Positions 51,076-62,271 of a stretch of 64,000 nt of DNA are shown in pieces. This stretch comes from Mermis nigrescens (lineage: Eukaryota; Nematoda; Enoplea; Mermithida; Mermithidae). Below the pieces are notes generated by a model. That model had not been told where the DNA came from. It did no database searches and saw only the letters and a list, made by a program, of their open reading frames with translations. Location of the stretch: positions 18,501 to 82,500 of the forward strand of contig JAVLUZ010000415.1 in the NCBI GenBank assembly GCA_036768485.1, given 5' to 3'. The position numbers and the translations under genes are program-made. How positions within the stretch are numbered: position 1 is the first letter of the stretch; every line of letters begins with the position of its first letter.

Positions 51076-54000
51076 TTAAAAACGTTTATTTTTAACTCCT
51101 GCCGATTGATTAAGGTTGGCGGCTAGCAAAGCTGTGCTCTTTGTGCGGTTGACAACGCTGGTTTGGGCGCTGGGCAATCGGGAGGGCGCTACGCTCATTG
51201 ATTTGGCCGCCGGTTGAACTTTGACTACTGTGTTTTTTGAATTGACCTGATTGATTTTACGCCGAATCGTTATTTTACGCAAATCGCTGCTCAGGGCCAC
51301 CATGATCACCGAATTCGAACCGAACATTGTAATTTCGATAAGAGTGTAAGAAAAAGTCCAGACACAATTTTTTCCCGATGACAAGCTTATCGCCAAAAAG
51401 CACATCGTATCGATTGTGAACAAAAGCGAGCACAGCAAACCCATGAGTATCAGGTTTTTTTCGACTATTTCGTGGCGGGCGCTCGCTATGCTGCTCGCTT
51501 GGTGTACGGCGTTTTTGTGTCTGCGTATTTGCGTGTAAAGTTTATACACGTTAGACGAAAAAGACGTAGAATTGGAAATTTCAGCGTTAGACACATATAT
51601 TCGAATTTAAAAACCTTAAAACAAATAACTGTACTTTTATTTATCCATTTGATTCCTTCCACCTCTTTCATTATTTGTTATAATTTTAAAATTTTGCAGT
51701 TTTGTGCGCGTTAAGCTTACACGCTTGAAATAAAAAAATGAAGGCTTGGAAATTTTAGCCTTGGACACTAACATTCTGAAATGAAAGGCTTCAAACGGAT
51801 TTCTGTAGTTTGATTTATTTATTGTTTATCGAATTCGATCCATTTTTACATTACTTTTAAAATTTTAAAATCTTACCATTATCCCGTCTGCTTGGGAGAA
51901 GTGGAAAACATGGAAAACACACGTCATTATGACAAAATTTGAAACGTCATGATTTAAAGATTTTCCAGTTGAAAAAATTTTTTAGGATTTTAGCGGAATT
52001 AATGTCAAAGTAGAAAAATTTTCTAATTACTCCTTAGAGGAAAAAATCCTATGACAACTAATCACTTATTTCATAATTTTAATTTTTTTAAAATCATCAT
52101 AATTTTAAAATTTTCAGATTTTACTATTTTTAAAATATTGAATTTCTTCGAATTAATTTTCGCTTAAGAAGAAACGACCCGGATTCGTGAGGAAAAGTTG
52201 AGGCTGTATCCGATCCTAGGGGGGCACGCCGCCAGTTCTGACCGGAGCGATTCGAGCAAACAAATTAGCGACCCGAGCGTTCACTTGAGTAAACAAATGT
52301 GCGCAATTAATTATGCTGGGCTGACCTCGTCGGTCGACCAATTATGCGTCTGTGTACTTACAGTAATGCGCCCGACTTACTCCATTTTTCACGATGAGCT
52401 CTAAAAACTAAACTTTAAAATTTGATTTTCGCTCTGTAGAAAAATTGTTTTCAAAAATACTCCCCTACTCAGGCGCATTACTGTAAGTACCAGACGCATA
52501 ATTGGTCGACCGACGAGGTCAGCCCAGTATAATTAATTGCGCACTTTTGTTTCTAAGTGAGCGCTTCGGGTCGCTAATTTGTTTGCTCGAGTCGCTCCGG
52601 TCAGAACTGACGGCGTGCTCCCCCCCGAAATCGGATTCAGCCAAAGTTGAGTCTAACTCTTACGTACTATAGATTCAGCATAAAATTCTAACACAAGACC
52701 AAATAACGAATGAAATTTTCCAAATTCGTTTTTCGTTAACATAAAACGCATCATGAATGATTAAAATAGAATTTCCAATCTTCCCAATTCTTTCTGGAGC
52801 GTAAAAACATTTTCAAAGAGATTTTAATGGAATTTGACCGATAAATAGAGCTGAAAAATGCGATACTTTCAGACCAATAAATTGCAAATACTGTGTATTT
52901 CTTCGTCTTTCCGGAACGTTGAACATCCTGGGCGGGCCAGACACATACTGAAAGAATTATTGATTTTTTCGGTGGTGATACAATAAGTTATCCCAAAAAA
53001 ACAATTTGTGTCTAAAATTATCAATTATATCGCGGTTTATTTACATGTGGGCGTGGGGAGTTGGGGGTTAGACCCCCAAGAATCTGACAGACCCCCTCAA
53101 ATTTGATAGAACTCCCCACCCGCGGGATTCAATTTTCGGCATGTTTTAAGAATTTCTGCCAGTTTTACTACACCCCCAATCTCCCCAGAATTCGGCTGCT
53201 GCCCATGTTCGACTATATGCTTATTACTTTGCATTTAAAACATATCAGCATTATACCTTCTTATCACGTAAAAACAAAGGCTGTATAAAACGATGGCTAT
53301 CAGTATGCAAAGCGTTGGTCTTATGCAATAATATACTAAAAAACCGCGATGACTGAATTTTTCCCAATGAGTATTGTTCCAGGTCATGGTGTGTCGATCC
53401 AAAAACATCCAAGTGACCGGAAAACATTGCAAGATAATCGACTCGACTAAAACTGCGCCCCATAATGCCAAAATGAACCTTAGAGTATAATGTACAAACA
53501 AGAATATGAATTGTAACGCAAAAATTTGAAATTTGGACAAAAATGTTAAAAAAACAAAATTAAAAAATGTACCTTCAGAATACCTCAAAGTGTTGGATAT
53601 GTTAAAGAAGCTAGTGGACCACTGAGGCGCCATGAGTTGCAGGGCTCGCACCGTGGCCATCGCGGGAAAATGAGAAAGCGTCATGAAAAAATGCAGATTG
53701 TACCAAAAGCTCAGCCAGCTTTCGTTCTCGGCTGACAAGAGCTCAATCTAATAATGTTAAAAAGTAATAAAATAATTAGAATATTAATAAAATCAACCTA
53801 ATGTAAAGAAATATTCATGCTACATACTGTCAGGCAAAAACAACATACGCTACTACAGTAATCTATTGGTAACGTCCCAACATGGCCACCAGTCCCAACA
53901 CGGCCACCGTCCAAACACGGCCACCGAATCCCAACTCAGCCACCGTCCCAACTCAGCCACCGTCCCAACACGGCCACCGTCCCAACTCAGCCACCGTCCC

Positions 54001-57000
54001 AACTCCAGCCACCGTCCCAACACGGCCACCGTCCCAACTCAGCCACCGTCCCAACTCAGCCACCGTCCCAACACGGCCACCGTCCCAACATCGCCACCGT
54101 CCCAACATGACCACCACCACCCCCAAAAAGCCACTGTCTCAACAAGGCCACCACCACACGTGAGCGTGGGGGGCTTAGGGGTATGCCCCCAGAAGTTCGA
54201 ATACCCTCCCCAGAAACCAAAATATCCCCCCAGAATTCAATTTTTGAAAATTTTTTCTTTGTTTTTTTCGCGATTTTCTGATGCCACCGGATAGTGCTCG
54301 ATGAGAATTGTTGAAAAATGGTGTTTTTCTCCGCCATACCACCATTTTTAAGACCATTTTTTGACCTTCGAAAAATCTTGCACCCCCTCCCCCAGAATTT
54401 CAGTGCTAAATGTTTCCGATGCGCCCAACGTGTACAATCCGACCACAGTGCAGAACAATGCTTCGTTGCATGTAAAATTCTTAATGCTCGTAAAAACTAA
54501 GTTTAGTTATCAGTTTAATTGCTGCCACATGTATATCCATGCCTAATTACCTTCCTGTAATTAACTTTTACTACCTACTTAACTGATTAAAATACAGAGT
54601 GATAGTGAACTTGTTGAGACAGCGGCTTTGATGGGACGGTGGCCAGGTTGGAACGGTGGTCGTGCTGGGACGGTGGCCATGTTAGGACGGTTTTTTATTT
54701 CCTTTGACAAGTGACAAGACTTTGTTAAGCAAGTTTTTTGTCGACCTAAAAATTTGTCAGATAAGGACTTATCAGACTTTTCGAGCTTCGGTGGAACCAG
54801 TAGCGTAGCCGTCCTTCTGATTTTAGGGGACGAAAATTTTGAAGTTGGATATGTCAACAACTACTTATGGATGGGCAAAAGTAATGGTGTTTTTAAGCTT
54901 TCCTCAACGAGATCTACACATTGGAGAAAAAATTTAAAAAAAATCAAATTTGATTTCAATTATATTGAACAAATATGTTGCATACAAATAAATAAGGCGC
55001 GAAGCGCCAAAAGTTTTGGGCTTATTAGCTGAAAAAGGTAAGCTAAAATGTATTGTCTTTCAGATACGCGTTAAGGATCTCCAATTTTTCCCTTTGGGAA
55101 ACCCTTGTTAAAAAATCTTCATACTTCCATTTTTAGGGGAGGGACTAATCCCCCAGTTCCCACCTTCCTCCCTATAGCTACGCCAACGGGTGGAATCGGG
55201 CTTTTGATGGAATCAGGTCAGAATTTCTTTTCGTTAATAAGGGTGGAGAAAAATTATAATAAACTAGATAAGTTTACCTGCTAATTGGTTTGCATGTCTT
55301 TTAATCGCTTATTATCATTACTATTTATTATTGTTAATTATTGATTAATATTTATTATTTATTATCATTTATTGATAATTCATGATTTATTCTTATTAAT
55401 TATTGATTATCACTTAATTGTTTATTGATTATTAAAAATTATTTTTTCTTTGTCCCTCTTGGGAAGCATATTAGATAATCTGTCAACGATTCAAGACGTA
55501 CTATTAGAGTAGTGTGATACAAGAAGCGCGTCTCTAGCATATATACATGTAGATCCTGGAGATTCTGGCGGGTGGGTCAGGCCCAAAAAATTTTCAAAAT
55601 GTGCCTTTTTTGGGCTTAAAGAGGACGAATACACGTCAAAAACGCTGTTCTTTGACGTTTCAGGCAAAGCTCGTTCTTTCTAGAGCAACATAAAAAACTT
55701 TAGAAGACATTTGAAGAAACACTCCTTTTGACGTTTCAGACAATAATCGTTCTTTCTAGAACATGAAATGTGAAAAAAATTCAAAAAAATGAAAAAAATC
55801 AAGTAAACTGAACAAAATATAGTAAAAATGTGTATATGGCGCGAAGCGCCGAAAATTTGAGATTTTTAAGCCAAAAGGGAGCTAAAACCGCTGAAAAGGG
55901 AACACTTTTATAACTCTTACTATAGTCTGTTTCATTTATTCGAGAGCTTTTAAGTAAATTTTTTAAGGGCTACAGTAAGCGAAACAAGACGAATTACTGT
56001 AATTCGGCAGACCAGCTCAGTGAGGGCGAGTGGCTGGAATTCTTCCATTCTTAATGCACTAATCCGCCCATATTAATTTAATTTAGGCATTTAATCAGTG
56101 CTGGAACATACTACAGTAAGTGCGCTAAATAAAAAGCTATCGGCTGGAATTGAACCCGGGTTGCTTCGACGACAAGCAGACCATTCACCACTGAGCTATG
56201 CGAGAGTTCTCGGCGTTTCTTAACATCTTAATGTGTTGTGTTTATAGTGTCAACTTAGTCTAAGCTGAATGCGCGATTTTTATTTGAAAGTTGGTCGATC
56301 TGCCGGAAGACGAGAATAAATTATGTCGCAAGAATGTTATTGAAAAACCCTTTGCTATGTAGCTACAGTGAGATCCAGCGACCTACAGTAAATAAGATAG
56401 AAGGGGTTACTGTAGCATTCGGAAACATTTACTGAAAAGGCTTTCGGATAATGAAACAGACTATAACCTTAACAAAAAATCATCAATTCTGGGGGATGAG
56501 GGTCGCAGCCATTTCGCAAGGGGTCAGTTGCCATTCTTGGGGGGGGTCGAACCCTCCAAAACCCCCAGAACACGTACGGTCTTCAGTCACATAAGCGATG
56601 AGTTTTAGGAGCGACTTTCCCTGTTTTTCCTATTGTCAGTTTAACTTTTTTTTACCTATGAAAGTGCGATGTCCAAAGATTAAAAATCGTAAGTTTCCAG
56701 AAGCAGAGAGCTGAGAATGTTTATAAATATCAAAGCTTTTTTAAACTTATAAGTTAGTGCCTATTTCAAAAAATCGAAAGCACAGATGCACAGCTTGACC
56801 GATCTACGGGAATCAGTCGGTCTGGTGGTCATTTAGTGAGTTTTTTAGGCCAAAATGACCTCAAAAACTGATTTTGATGCTTAAATAGCTCAAAAAACTA
56901 TGCTAATCCACAGTTCCTTGTTTACTTCAAGCACGATAGAAGAAAATTTTCGATTTTAATTGATTTTTCGTCTTTATTTTACCTCATTTTTCCAAGAAAA

Positions 57001-57855
57001 TGTTCTAATTTTCTGGTCAGACTCTAGACCCCAAATGTCGCACGTGCATCTCTGGTCGTAAGTTAAGGTTGTGATCATACAGGCACAGCATGGGGATTCG
57101 GGAAAGTAATGGAAAGGTTAAGTTTAAGTTTTCTGAAATACAGATAAAAAATATAACTGTTTTCCCGGAAAAAATTCTAAAATTATAACACGGCTGCATT
57201 TTTTACTAGCCTGTGATATTACGTCTGAAAACTGGCAAAATAGTTACGCTTTACCATTTTCTAAAATGTTCATCCTTTGATTTTTAAACTCGCCGTTCAT
57301 TCTACTAGATCATTTAATTGTTTCCCAATATGGCTGCTTCCATTAATTAGGAAATACTACGTGATATAGATTGTACATTTTTTATTGTTTAGCATATATT
57401 AAAAATTGCGAAAAATAGTGCCTTCGAAACTAACTACTGCTTTGTTTAATTTGGTTAAGAATTCGCACTTTTTAATATTGTGACGCTGAAAATGACAATT
57501 TACGTACATTAACTGACTCTTAATTTTATTTAATATACGGAAAAACAGTATCGTCTTATTAATTTACCTGCAGAGCAAATCCTACGCTAGCGTAGATGTA
57601 AACGGCCAGAAGAGACAGATCGGCCGTGCCAGAGCTGACGAACCACAAAAAGTAACAATTTATGCGCCAAATTTTGCTTCGAATCATGCAAACTTGCACG
57701 TAAGCGTAAAAGGTGAATAAAACAAGGGCCAATGACAGCAATAGGCCACCCAAACACTGTCGCGTGAAAAAAGACCGGCACCAAGTTGGAGTACTAAGAT
57801 TAAGGTCCGGGGTACTATTCCCGTTCGAATGAGCGTCTCTACAGTTATCTTCCAT
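51076..57855 (-). CDS. Seven-transmembrane chemoreceptor-like protein, copy 3 (intact)
   Basis: Paralogue of copy 1. Exons 57,568-57,855, 53,584-53,747, 53,257-53,478 and 51,076-51,520, joined in phase 0,2,2 into 372 residues. Exons 2 and 3 have exactly the same lengths as in copy 1 (164 and 222 bp). The start MEDNCRDAHSN aligns with MDPNFTGAHSN. The same TM signatures are visible: SSGTADLSLLAVYIYAS (TM2), LHFFMTLSHFPAMATVRALQ (TM3), CIRPTLCILIAIVLYSLCF (TM5) and MFGSNSVIMVALSSDLRKI (TM7). The cytoplasmic tail is ~20 residues shorter and has diverged most. No stop or frameshift is seen, so it is probably functional, with a ligand range possibly different from copy 1. Intron 1 (3.8 kb) hosts a foldback-type element, a hAT-like element and a tRNA-bearing repeat. 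Confidence 0.82.
51600..52193. other. Intron 3 of receptor copy 3, no feature
   Basis: AT-rich intronic sequence, no recognisable repeat before the inverted-repeat element at 52,202. Confidence 0.4.
52202..52642. mobile_element. Hairpin MITE with ~180-bp arms and perfect 8-bp duplication
   Basis: 441 bp. The left arm (52,202-52,380) and right arm (52,463-52,642) are near-complements: GGCTGTATCCGAT at one end, ATCGGATTCAGCC at the other, with CAGTTCTGACCGGAGCGA and TGGGCTGACCTCGTCGGTCGAC in both. AAAGTTGA stands on each side (52,194-52,201 and 52,643-52,650). The ~80-bp loop is AT-rich. An 8-bp duplication fits hAT, P or Merlin; the GGCTG end does not settle which. Confidence 0.9.
52651..53044. 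other. Intronic, no feature
   Basis: Between the hairpin element and a diverged M1-like element (53,045-53,212) in intron 3 of receptor copy 3. Nothing recognised. Confidence 0.4.
53045..53212 (+). mobile_element. Diverged M1-type MITE in intron 3 of receptor copy 3
   Basis: CATGTGGGCGTGGGG at one end and GCTGCCCATGTTCG at the other, with ATTTCTGCCAG and CCCCAGAATTCGG inside. It occupies the position of the related sequence at 26,600 in copy 1, close to the exon 3 donor. Confidence 0.55.
53868..54690. mobile_element. Second foldback-type element with 17-bp arrays
   Basis: Begins GGTAACGTCCC, the same as the foldback element at 9,841. The left arm (53,873-54,148) is an array of GTCCCAACACGGCCACC, again exactly 17 bp and again beginning GTCCC, but otherwise different from the first element's unit. 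The right arm (about 54,626-54,690) carries the inverted unit (GGTGGCCATGTTGGGAC-like). An M1 MITE lies inside (54,155 to about 54,412). No target duplication is clear. The 142-codon His/Pro/Thr-rich frame over the array is an artefact. Confidence 0.75.
54155..54412 (+). mobile_element. hAT-like MITE M1, right end lost
   Basis: Starts CACACGTGAGCGTGG within the 17-bp array and keeps the internal landmarks, but stops at CCCAGAATTTCAGTGCT without the GCCCACNTATG end. Confidence 0.75.
54798..55188. mobile_element. Non-autonomous hAT element (CAG ends) with GGCGCGAAGCGCC hairpin
   Basis: 391 bp, from CAGTAGCGTAGCCG to CTATAGCTACGCCAACG. The flanks GGTGGAAC and GGTGGAAT differ at one of eight bases. 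CAGTGGCGTAGC-like ends are common in hAT elements. It carries GGCGCGAAGCGCC at about 54,996 in a similar relative place to the 50,252 element. The 92-codon plus-strand frame lies wholly inside it. Confidence 0.8.
55260..55450. repeat. TTATTGATTA-type AT-rich simple repeat
   Basis: Imperfect repetition of TTATTGATTA and TTATTATT over ~190 bp in intron 1 of receptor copy 3. Low complexity. Confidence 0.75.
55451..55920. other. Intronic with another GGCGCGAAGCGCC fragment
   Basis: Contains ATGGCGCGAAGCGCCGAAAATTTGAG at about 55,838 and two GACGTTTCAGRCAA..CGTTCTTTCTAGA segments near 55,660 and 55,730. It is probably a decayed hAT-like element whose ends are no longer visible. No gene. Confidence 0.45.
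55921..56465. mobile_element. TATAGTCTGTTTCATT inverted-repeat element carrying a tRNA-like sequence
   Basis: 545 bp with ends TATAGTCTGTTTCATTTATTCGAGAGC and GGCTTTCGGATAATGAAACAGACTATA, that is, inverted copies. It belongs to the same end type as 13,590 and 39,998 but is longer. The interior has several CTACAGTAA motifs and a minus-strand tRNA-like sequence at 56,136-56,205. Confidence 0.7.
56136..56205 (-). tRNA. tRNA-like sequence or pseudogene, anticodon loop reads CGT
   Basis: Minus strand. It has an A-box match (TAGCTCAGTGGT) and a B-box match (GGTTCAATTCC), a perfect 5-bp anticodon stem (TGCTT/AAGCA) around loop GTCGTCG, and a T tract just downstream. The acceptor stem pairs at only about three of seven positions, the T stem has mismatches, and the base after the anticodon is C, which is unusual. 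It therefore looks like a tRNA pseudogene or the head of a tRNA-derived repeat, with the internal Pol III promoter preserved. The CGT anticodon would be threonine, but I would not assign function. Confidence 0.5.
56466..57567. other. Intron 1 of receptor copy 3, no gene
   Basis: Starts with a short C/G-rich stretch (56,490-56,580) like an M1 remnant, then unique AT-rich sequence up to exon 1 of the receptor. No exon recognised. Confidence 0.4.
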
Positions 57856-57954
57856 TTTAACTGTTTTCCCCGCCTCTACATTTTGTGTTCTTCCTGCTTT
57901 AGCGCCGCGGGTATAATGAAGAGCACCTAAACTATAAATTACGAGACATTATAA

Positions 57955-58095
57955 GTGGACAGCATTTAAATTCTGGGGGTCCGATGGAGCAAAATCGCCA
58001 AAAATAACACCGAAAATTCAATTCTGGGGATCTATCGATTTTGGAGGGTCTCCCAGATTCTCGGGAGGGGGCTCAGCTCCTCATGCCCATATGTG
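57955..58095 (-). mobile_element. Diverged M1-type MITE upstream of receptor copy 3
   Basis: ATAAGTGGACAGCATTTAAATTCTGGGGG at one end and CCTCATGCCCATATGTGG at the other. Old and internally deleted; no clear duplication. It lies about 100 bp upstream of the start codon region and could affect the promoter, which is speculation. Confidence 0.5.
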
Positions 58096-58544
58096 GCTGA
58101 CACTAATCTGATGAGGTAATTAGACCTAGGAAGCTTATCTTTTGCAACATATGTTTTAGTTTTTCCATATTTCTTTAAGTCAATCCCAAGAGATTGTTGA
58201 GAAAGGATTTGATATATGGTGTCTTTTTGTATTTATTACTAATAACTCCTTGTTTTACCTCTAAAACATTTTTTACTCGCTGGGAATTTTCGTGCTGCCC
58301 ATGTATCGTTGTATTCACTTCGCGTAAAAATTTATTGGGCACACGTGAGCGCAATCTATTTTGCCTGTGTGTCGAGGACCTTTCGCATTTTACACTATGC
58401 TATTTTATTTTCCTTGCGACTTTGTTTTACCCTTGTGTTTTTTCCGAATAAAGTATTAGTAATAGATGTACGGAGAGCATAAGTAGCTAAAATCAAACAA
58501 TTCAGAAGATAAATGATATAATGCAGCCTTACGAAAGATATGGG

Positions 58545-59700
58545 TCATCCTTCGTGTGAGGACAAACGTCCTTCGTTCTCCAGACATTCAGGAATTTATC
58601 TAAGTTAGTGCGAAAATTCAAATTTTCAGGCTTTTGAATTACGTCTGTTTAAGATACAGGATTTTCTCTATTTATAGAGACTTTTTTCTTCAATAAGGAT
58701 TGATCGAAAACTATAGGTACACTTTTCAAGTGCATTTAAAATGCAAAAAATGCACTTGCCTTTCTGAACATACCGAAAAAGCCTTACACAAAAGTTTGAT
58801 AAATGTTTTTTGGCAAAAAAGCGGAAGTGAACGTAGTTTAGTATACCGCTTCGGCAGGAACAATAGAAATTTGGAGCGATTGATAAAAAATGTTATTTCA
58901 TTTGCCAAATTCGCATATTTGTCAAAATTATTGACTTCAAATGTGTAAATAATCAAATTTCGTAATTTTAGAAGCCGTGTTGGCACAGAAGCTGGCGTGA
59001 ATTTGATGGCAGGTGCATTCTAAACTCAGTTCGCGCTGGTCAGAAGTGACTGATTAGCAAAGGTGCTGATCTGCGGTGTGAACGAAGAACAAAAAGAGGG
59101 CCGAAATCAAAAGTAAACAAGCCGATGGGCCACATGTGCGCTCTTTATAATTAGCAATTATTATTTATATGAATTTAAAATGTGAAGTATGTGTACACTT
59201 AACAAGCGTGCCCAAATTTGACTAGCGATAAAAGAAAAAACGTTGTTCTTACAAAAAAGACAATTATTTGATGCTTGCGGTAAATCTTTCGTCTGTGGAT
59301 ACCGCTTTTAGATGTTTTTTTATAGGTAGAGCACAGCTTTCTATCTTAAGCGACACTTGAGTAAGAAGACGTAAGAATTCGGAAAAATAAATAAATAAAT
59401 GTATTTTTCTTTATAAAAACGGAGGATATTTTTTGAAAGAATGGCTGCTTATTCCTCAATAATTTATTTTCAAATCTATTTATTTTCGTCTGTTATGTTT
59501 ATAATAGAGCTTTTCATACACTTTAACTAACTTTAGATTTTCGAATTTTATATTTAAAACGAGGCGAGAAAATTAGCTATCAGCTAATGAAGCGGATTGC
59601 ATAAAGTGAAAACAATGAAACATTTTGGCTGATCGAAAATAGGTCTTTTGCATAATTGAAAGTCGTCGTTATGAAGAGAAGGGAAAGAAAATGAAGGAAA
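58545..59700. repeat. Duplicated 5' flank of receptor copy 3
   Basis: Aligns with 31,985-33,290 and 48,270-49,030. Shared anchors are GACATTCARGARTTTAT, AATTTGGAGCRATKGAYAAAAAATGTTAT, TTGCGGTAAATCT and CAGCTAATGAAGCG. Overlapping small frames on both strands have no support. Confidence 0.65.
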
Positions 59701-60109
59701 AAGACAGGAAGAAATAGAAAAAAATAAATAAAATAAAAAAGGGAGAAACAAAGAAAAACTATCTACATGCAAAACAAAAGTTGTGCGAGTGGATTCAATT
59801 TGACTGTAAAAAATCTGATATTCTGCTATAATATTCAATGCATACTCATTGAATAAATTACTAGAAATTTTATGAAAAGCAATGTTTGCGTGAAACTCAT
59901 TTAGTAGCTGAAGGGTAAAAAATAAAAGATCAATTGAAAAATTTTTTAACTTTTTGTTCTAGGTGCCGTCTTCGATGTAAATATAAATTCTACTTTGACT
60001 CAGTATTCTATATTGCTTTCTAATAATGGATTCGAATCAATCTGTAACTAACACATTATCAGCCTTTTCAAAGCATTACTAATAGTTGTAAAAATTACCC
60101 CATCTATGA
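59701..60109. other. Intergenic, A-rich
   Basis: A-rich low-complexity stretch (59,680-59,760) followed by AT-rich sequence. Nothing recognised. Confidence 0.35.
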
Positions 60110-61000
60110 TTCTATGTCATAGATGTTCTTCATAATGTAAGTTATGAATGAATATAGTACGTACAAGAGCAAACAATGTTTTTACATCGAAACATTAAAA
60201 AAATTTGATATGGAGCCCAAAAATATGGAAATTTGGCAATAATATGCTAAATATGCAATACAAATAGTTGGGGTAAATTTTGCCCCAACACAGAATGAAT
60301 GAAAGCCTATCATATTTTGTTTGTTTCGTGTCTTGCAGCTGTTGGAAGTATTCCCAGCTATTGTATGCAGCTCTAGCTATCATTTTTTCATTTCATAAAA
60401 AACCAAAAAACCCTAATAAAACCCAAAGAACCTAAAAAAACCAGAAAAACCCACAAAAAACCAAAAACCCAACATTCAAAATATCAAAATCTGTGTTTTT
60501 TTCCATCCCTGACTACCACCTACATAATCTAAGCCTAATCCTAGTAAAAATAAAGAAGTTTGACCAGGAAAAGTGACTTCCAGAAAAAAATTCAGAAAAA
60601 ATAATTTTTTCAACTCGCCGTGAGCGTGCGCGCGCCATACGTGGGCAGCGAGAAAATTCTTGAGGAGGGGTGCAAAATTTTTTGAAGGTCAAAAAATGGC
60701 CTTAAAAATAGTGGTATGGCGATAAAAACACCATTTTTCAACGTTTCTCATCAAGCACTATCCATTGGCATAAAAAAATTGCGAAAAAAACGAAAAGAAT
60801 CTTCAAAAATTGAATTCTAGGGGGGGGGGGTATTTTGATTTCTGGGTGGGTATTTTGGTTTCTGGGATGTGCATACCCCCAAACCCCCCACGCCCAGGTG
60901 TGGCGCGCGCCCTATCATATACCTGTCGTGAAAAATGTCTACCAGTTCGAATTTCATCTATAATAGCTCTTTTTATAGATAAATGGACCGCAAATATCAT
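60110..61000. repeat. Dispersed repeat, inverted copy of 17.6-18.2 kb, with an M1 insertion
   Basis: Shares CAGCTGTTGGAAGTATTCCCAGC, the C/A-rich tract and AAAATGTCTRCCAGTKC with the copy at 17,620-18,190. It is interrupted by the MITE at 60,636-60,902 at a GCGCGCGC site. Confidence 0.65.
60636..60902 (-). mobile_element. hAT-like MITE M1 with perfect 8-bp target duplication
   Basis: 267 bp from CATACGTGGGCAGC to GCCCAGGTGTG, flanked by GCGCGCGC on both sides (60,628-60,635 and 60,903-60,910). The homologous repeat near 17,695-17,705 shows the single, unoccupied site. Confidence 0.9.
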
Positions 61001-62132
61001 GAAAAAAGCATATAATAGTCAGTCGCTATATGTAAGAATTTGCGTCAAAAGATGCAAAAAACGGTGAAAAAAATTTTTTAAATTCGGCATCGGACTTCAA
61101 AGTGATCTATTACCCGCTACAGTAAATCGTGAATGCTTAAAAATGCTTTTCTTTGTAGCAGTATTAACTTGCGCATCTAACAAAATATTATTTAACGATT
61201 TCTAATCAATAGAAAGGAAAATATGTCGATTTCTTTAAACCATACATTTTTCCTATATTGTCGTTTAGTAGTGCAAGGTTTAACCCTCCCTTTACCATCA
61301 ATTTTTTTGCAATCGAAGTGCACCATCATAGCAAAAACTCCTAGTCCATATTTAGCTACAACATCTTTACATGCTGTGACAGTTATGTATTACGTTCATT
61401 TAGTGCAATTTGTTGCTTTTTCTAAATATGTATATTATGTTTTGTGGAAAATATTTTTGTAAGAGATACAACTAAAAAACTATTACAATGCATAATAATG
61501 GGCGCCTGGTGGATGTTCCTGCAGAAACGATAGAAAAAATAGATTTCTGTTGCGTTAAACACAACCAGGGGTTGCATTTGAAAAGCTGGAAAGGAATGTA
61601 AATCACTAAATTTTTCATTATAACCTTATTCTCCCATTTTCAGTTTTTGTATTTTCGCTGTGAATAAGCCAAAAAATGCTTATTTTTTACTACTCTATAA
61701 CTCCTCATCAAGCTAAACCATTAAAAACGATGTAACTGCAGCCAAAACGAGGCTAGACCAAGTTTTGCACACATGGATAAGGAAGAACGGAAAAAATGCC
61801 AATAAAGCGATTCATTATGCCTCAGGCATAGGGCACGGTAAACGGAGGGTTAATTGTGCGCAGCTCATAAAGTTTAATTCCATCTACTTAAAGAGGTCTC
61901 CATGGAAACAAACCCAAAGAAATTTGTATAGCATCAAAAGCTTAATTTATCACTAGAAAAAACATTCCCTTCGTTTAGCATAACGCGGCTTCTCCAGTGA
62001 AGCAAGATTTACAATTATTTAAATTCATTCAAATTTATTTTCATTTCTAAATTAAGTTTTCTCACTTAAATCCAAGATTGCTTGTGGGTTATGGGAAGAT
62101 CGTATCTTGCTTGATTTAATTTTTTTCTGTAG
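61001..62132. other. No confident feature
   Basis: AT-rich sequence. Short frames at 61.2 and 61.8 kb have no family features. It would be the intron upstream of the exon proposed at 62,133 if that exon is real, and may hide small exons I cannot see. Confidence 0.35.
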
Positions 62133-62271
62133 AAGAATGTATAAATTAAGCCGTCAAATCGCCATAGCCAACGGATCGGCGTCGGCGGTTAGCAAAAATT
62201 TGACGTTCGTTAAACCCGATACTCGAATTCACGCCGCTATAGCCAGCAAAAATAAAGTAACAAACGAATAG
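62133..62271 (+). CDS. Possible terminal exon, unknown protein
   Basis: Preceded by a good acceptor (TTTTTTTCTGTAG at 62,120-62,132), with locally higher GC than its surroundings. It reads RMYKLSRQIAIANGS..., then FVKPDTRIHAAIASKNK, ending at TAG (62,269-62,271). The composition looks coding, but no family is recognised and no upstream exon was found. It may be the last exon of a plus-strand gene whose other exons are far upstream, or chance. Confidence 0.35.

Noticed and set aside
53866..54294. 142-residue His/Pro/Thr-rich open frame
   Set aside because: It is the translation of the 17-bp foldback array; a 17-bp period stays open in three frames by unit composition, not by selection.
58726..58986. 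Overlapping frames on both strands upstream of receptor copy 3
   Set aside because: The homologous flanks at 32.4 and 48.3 kb do not keep either frame open.
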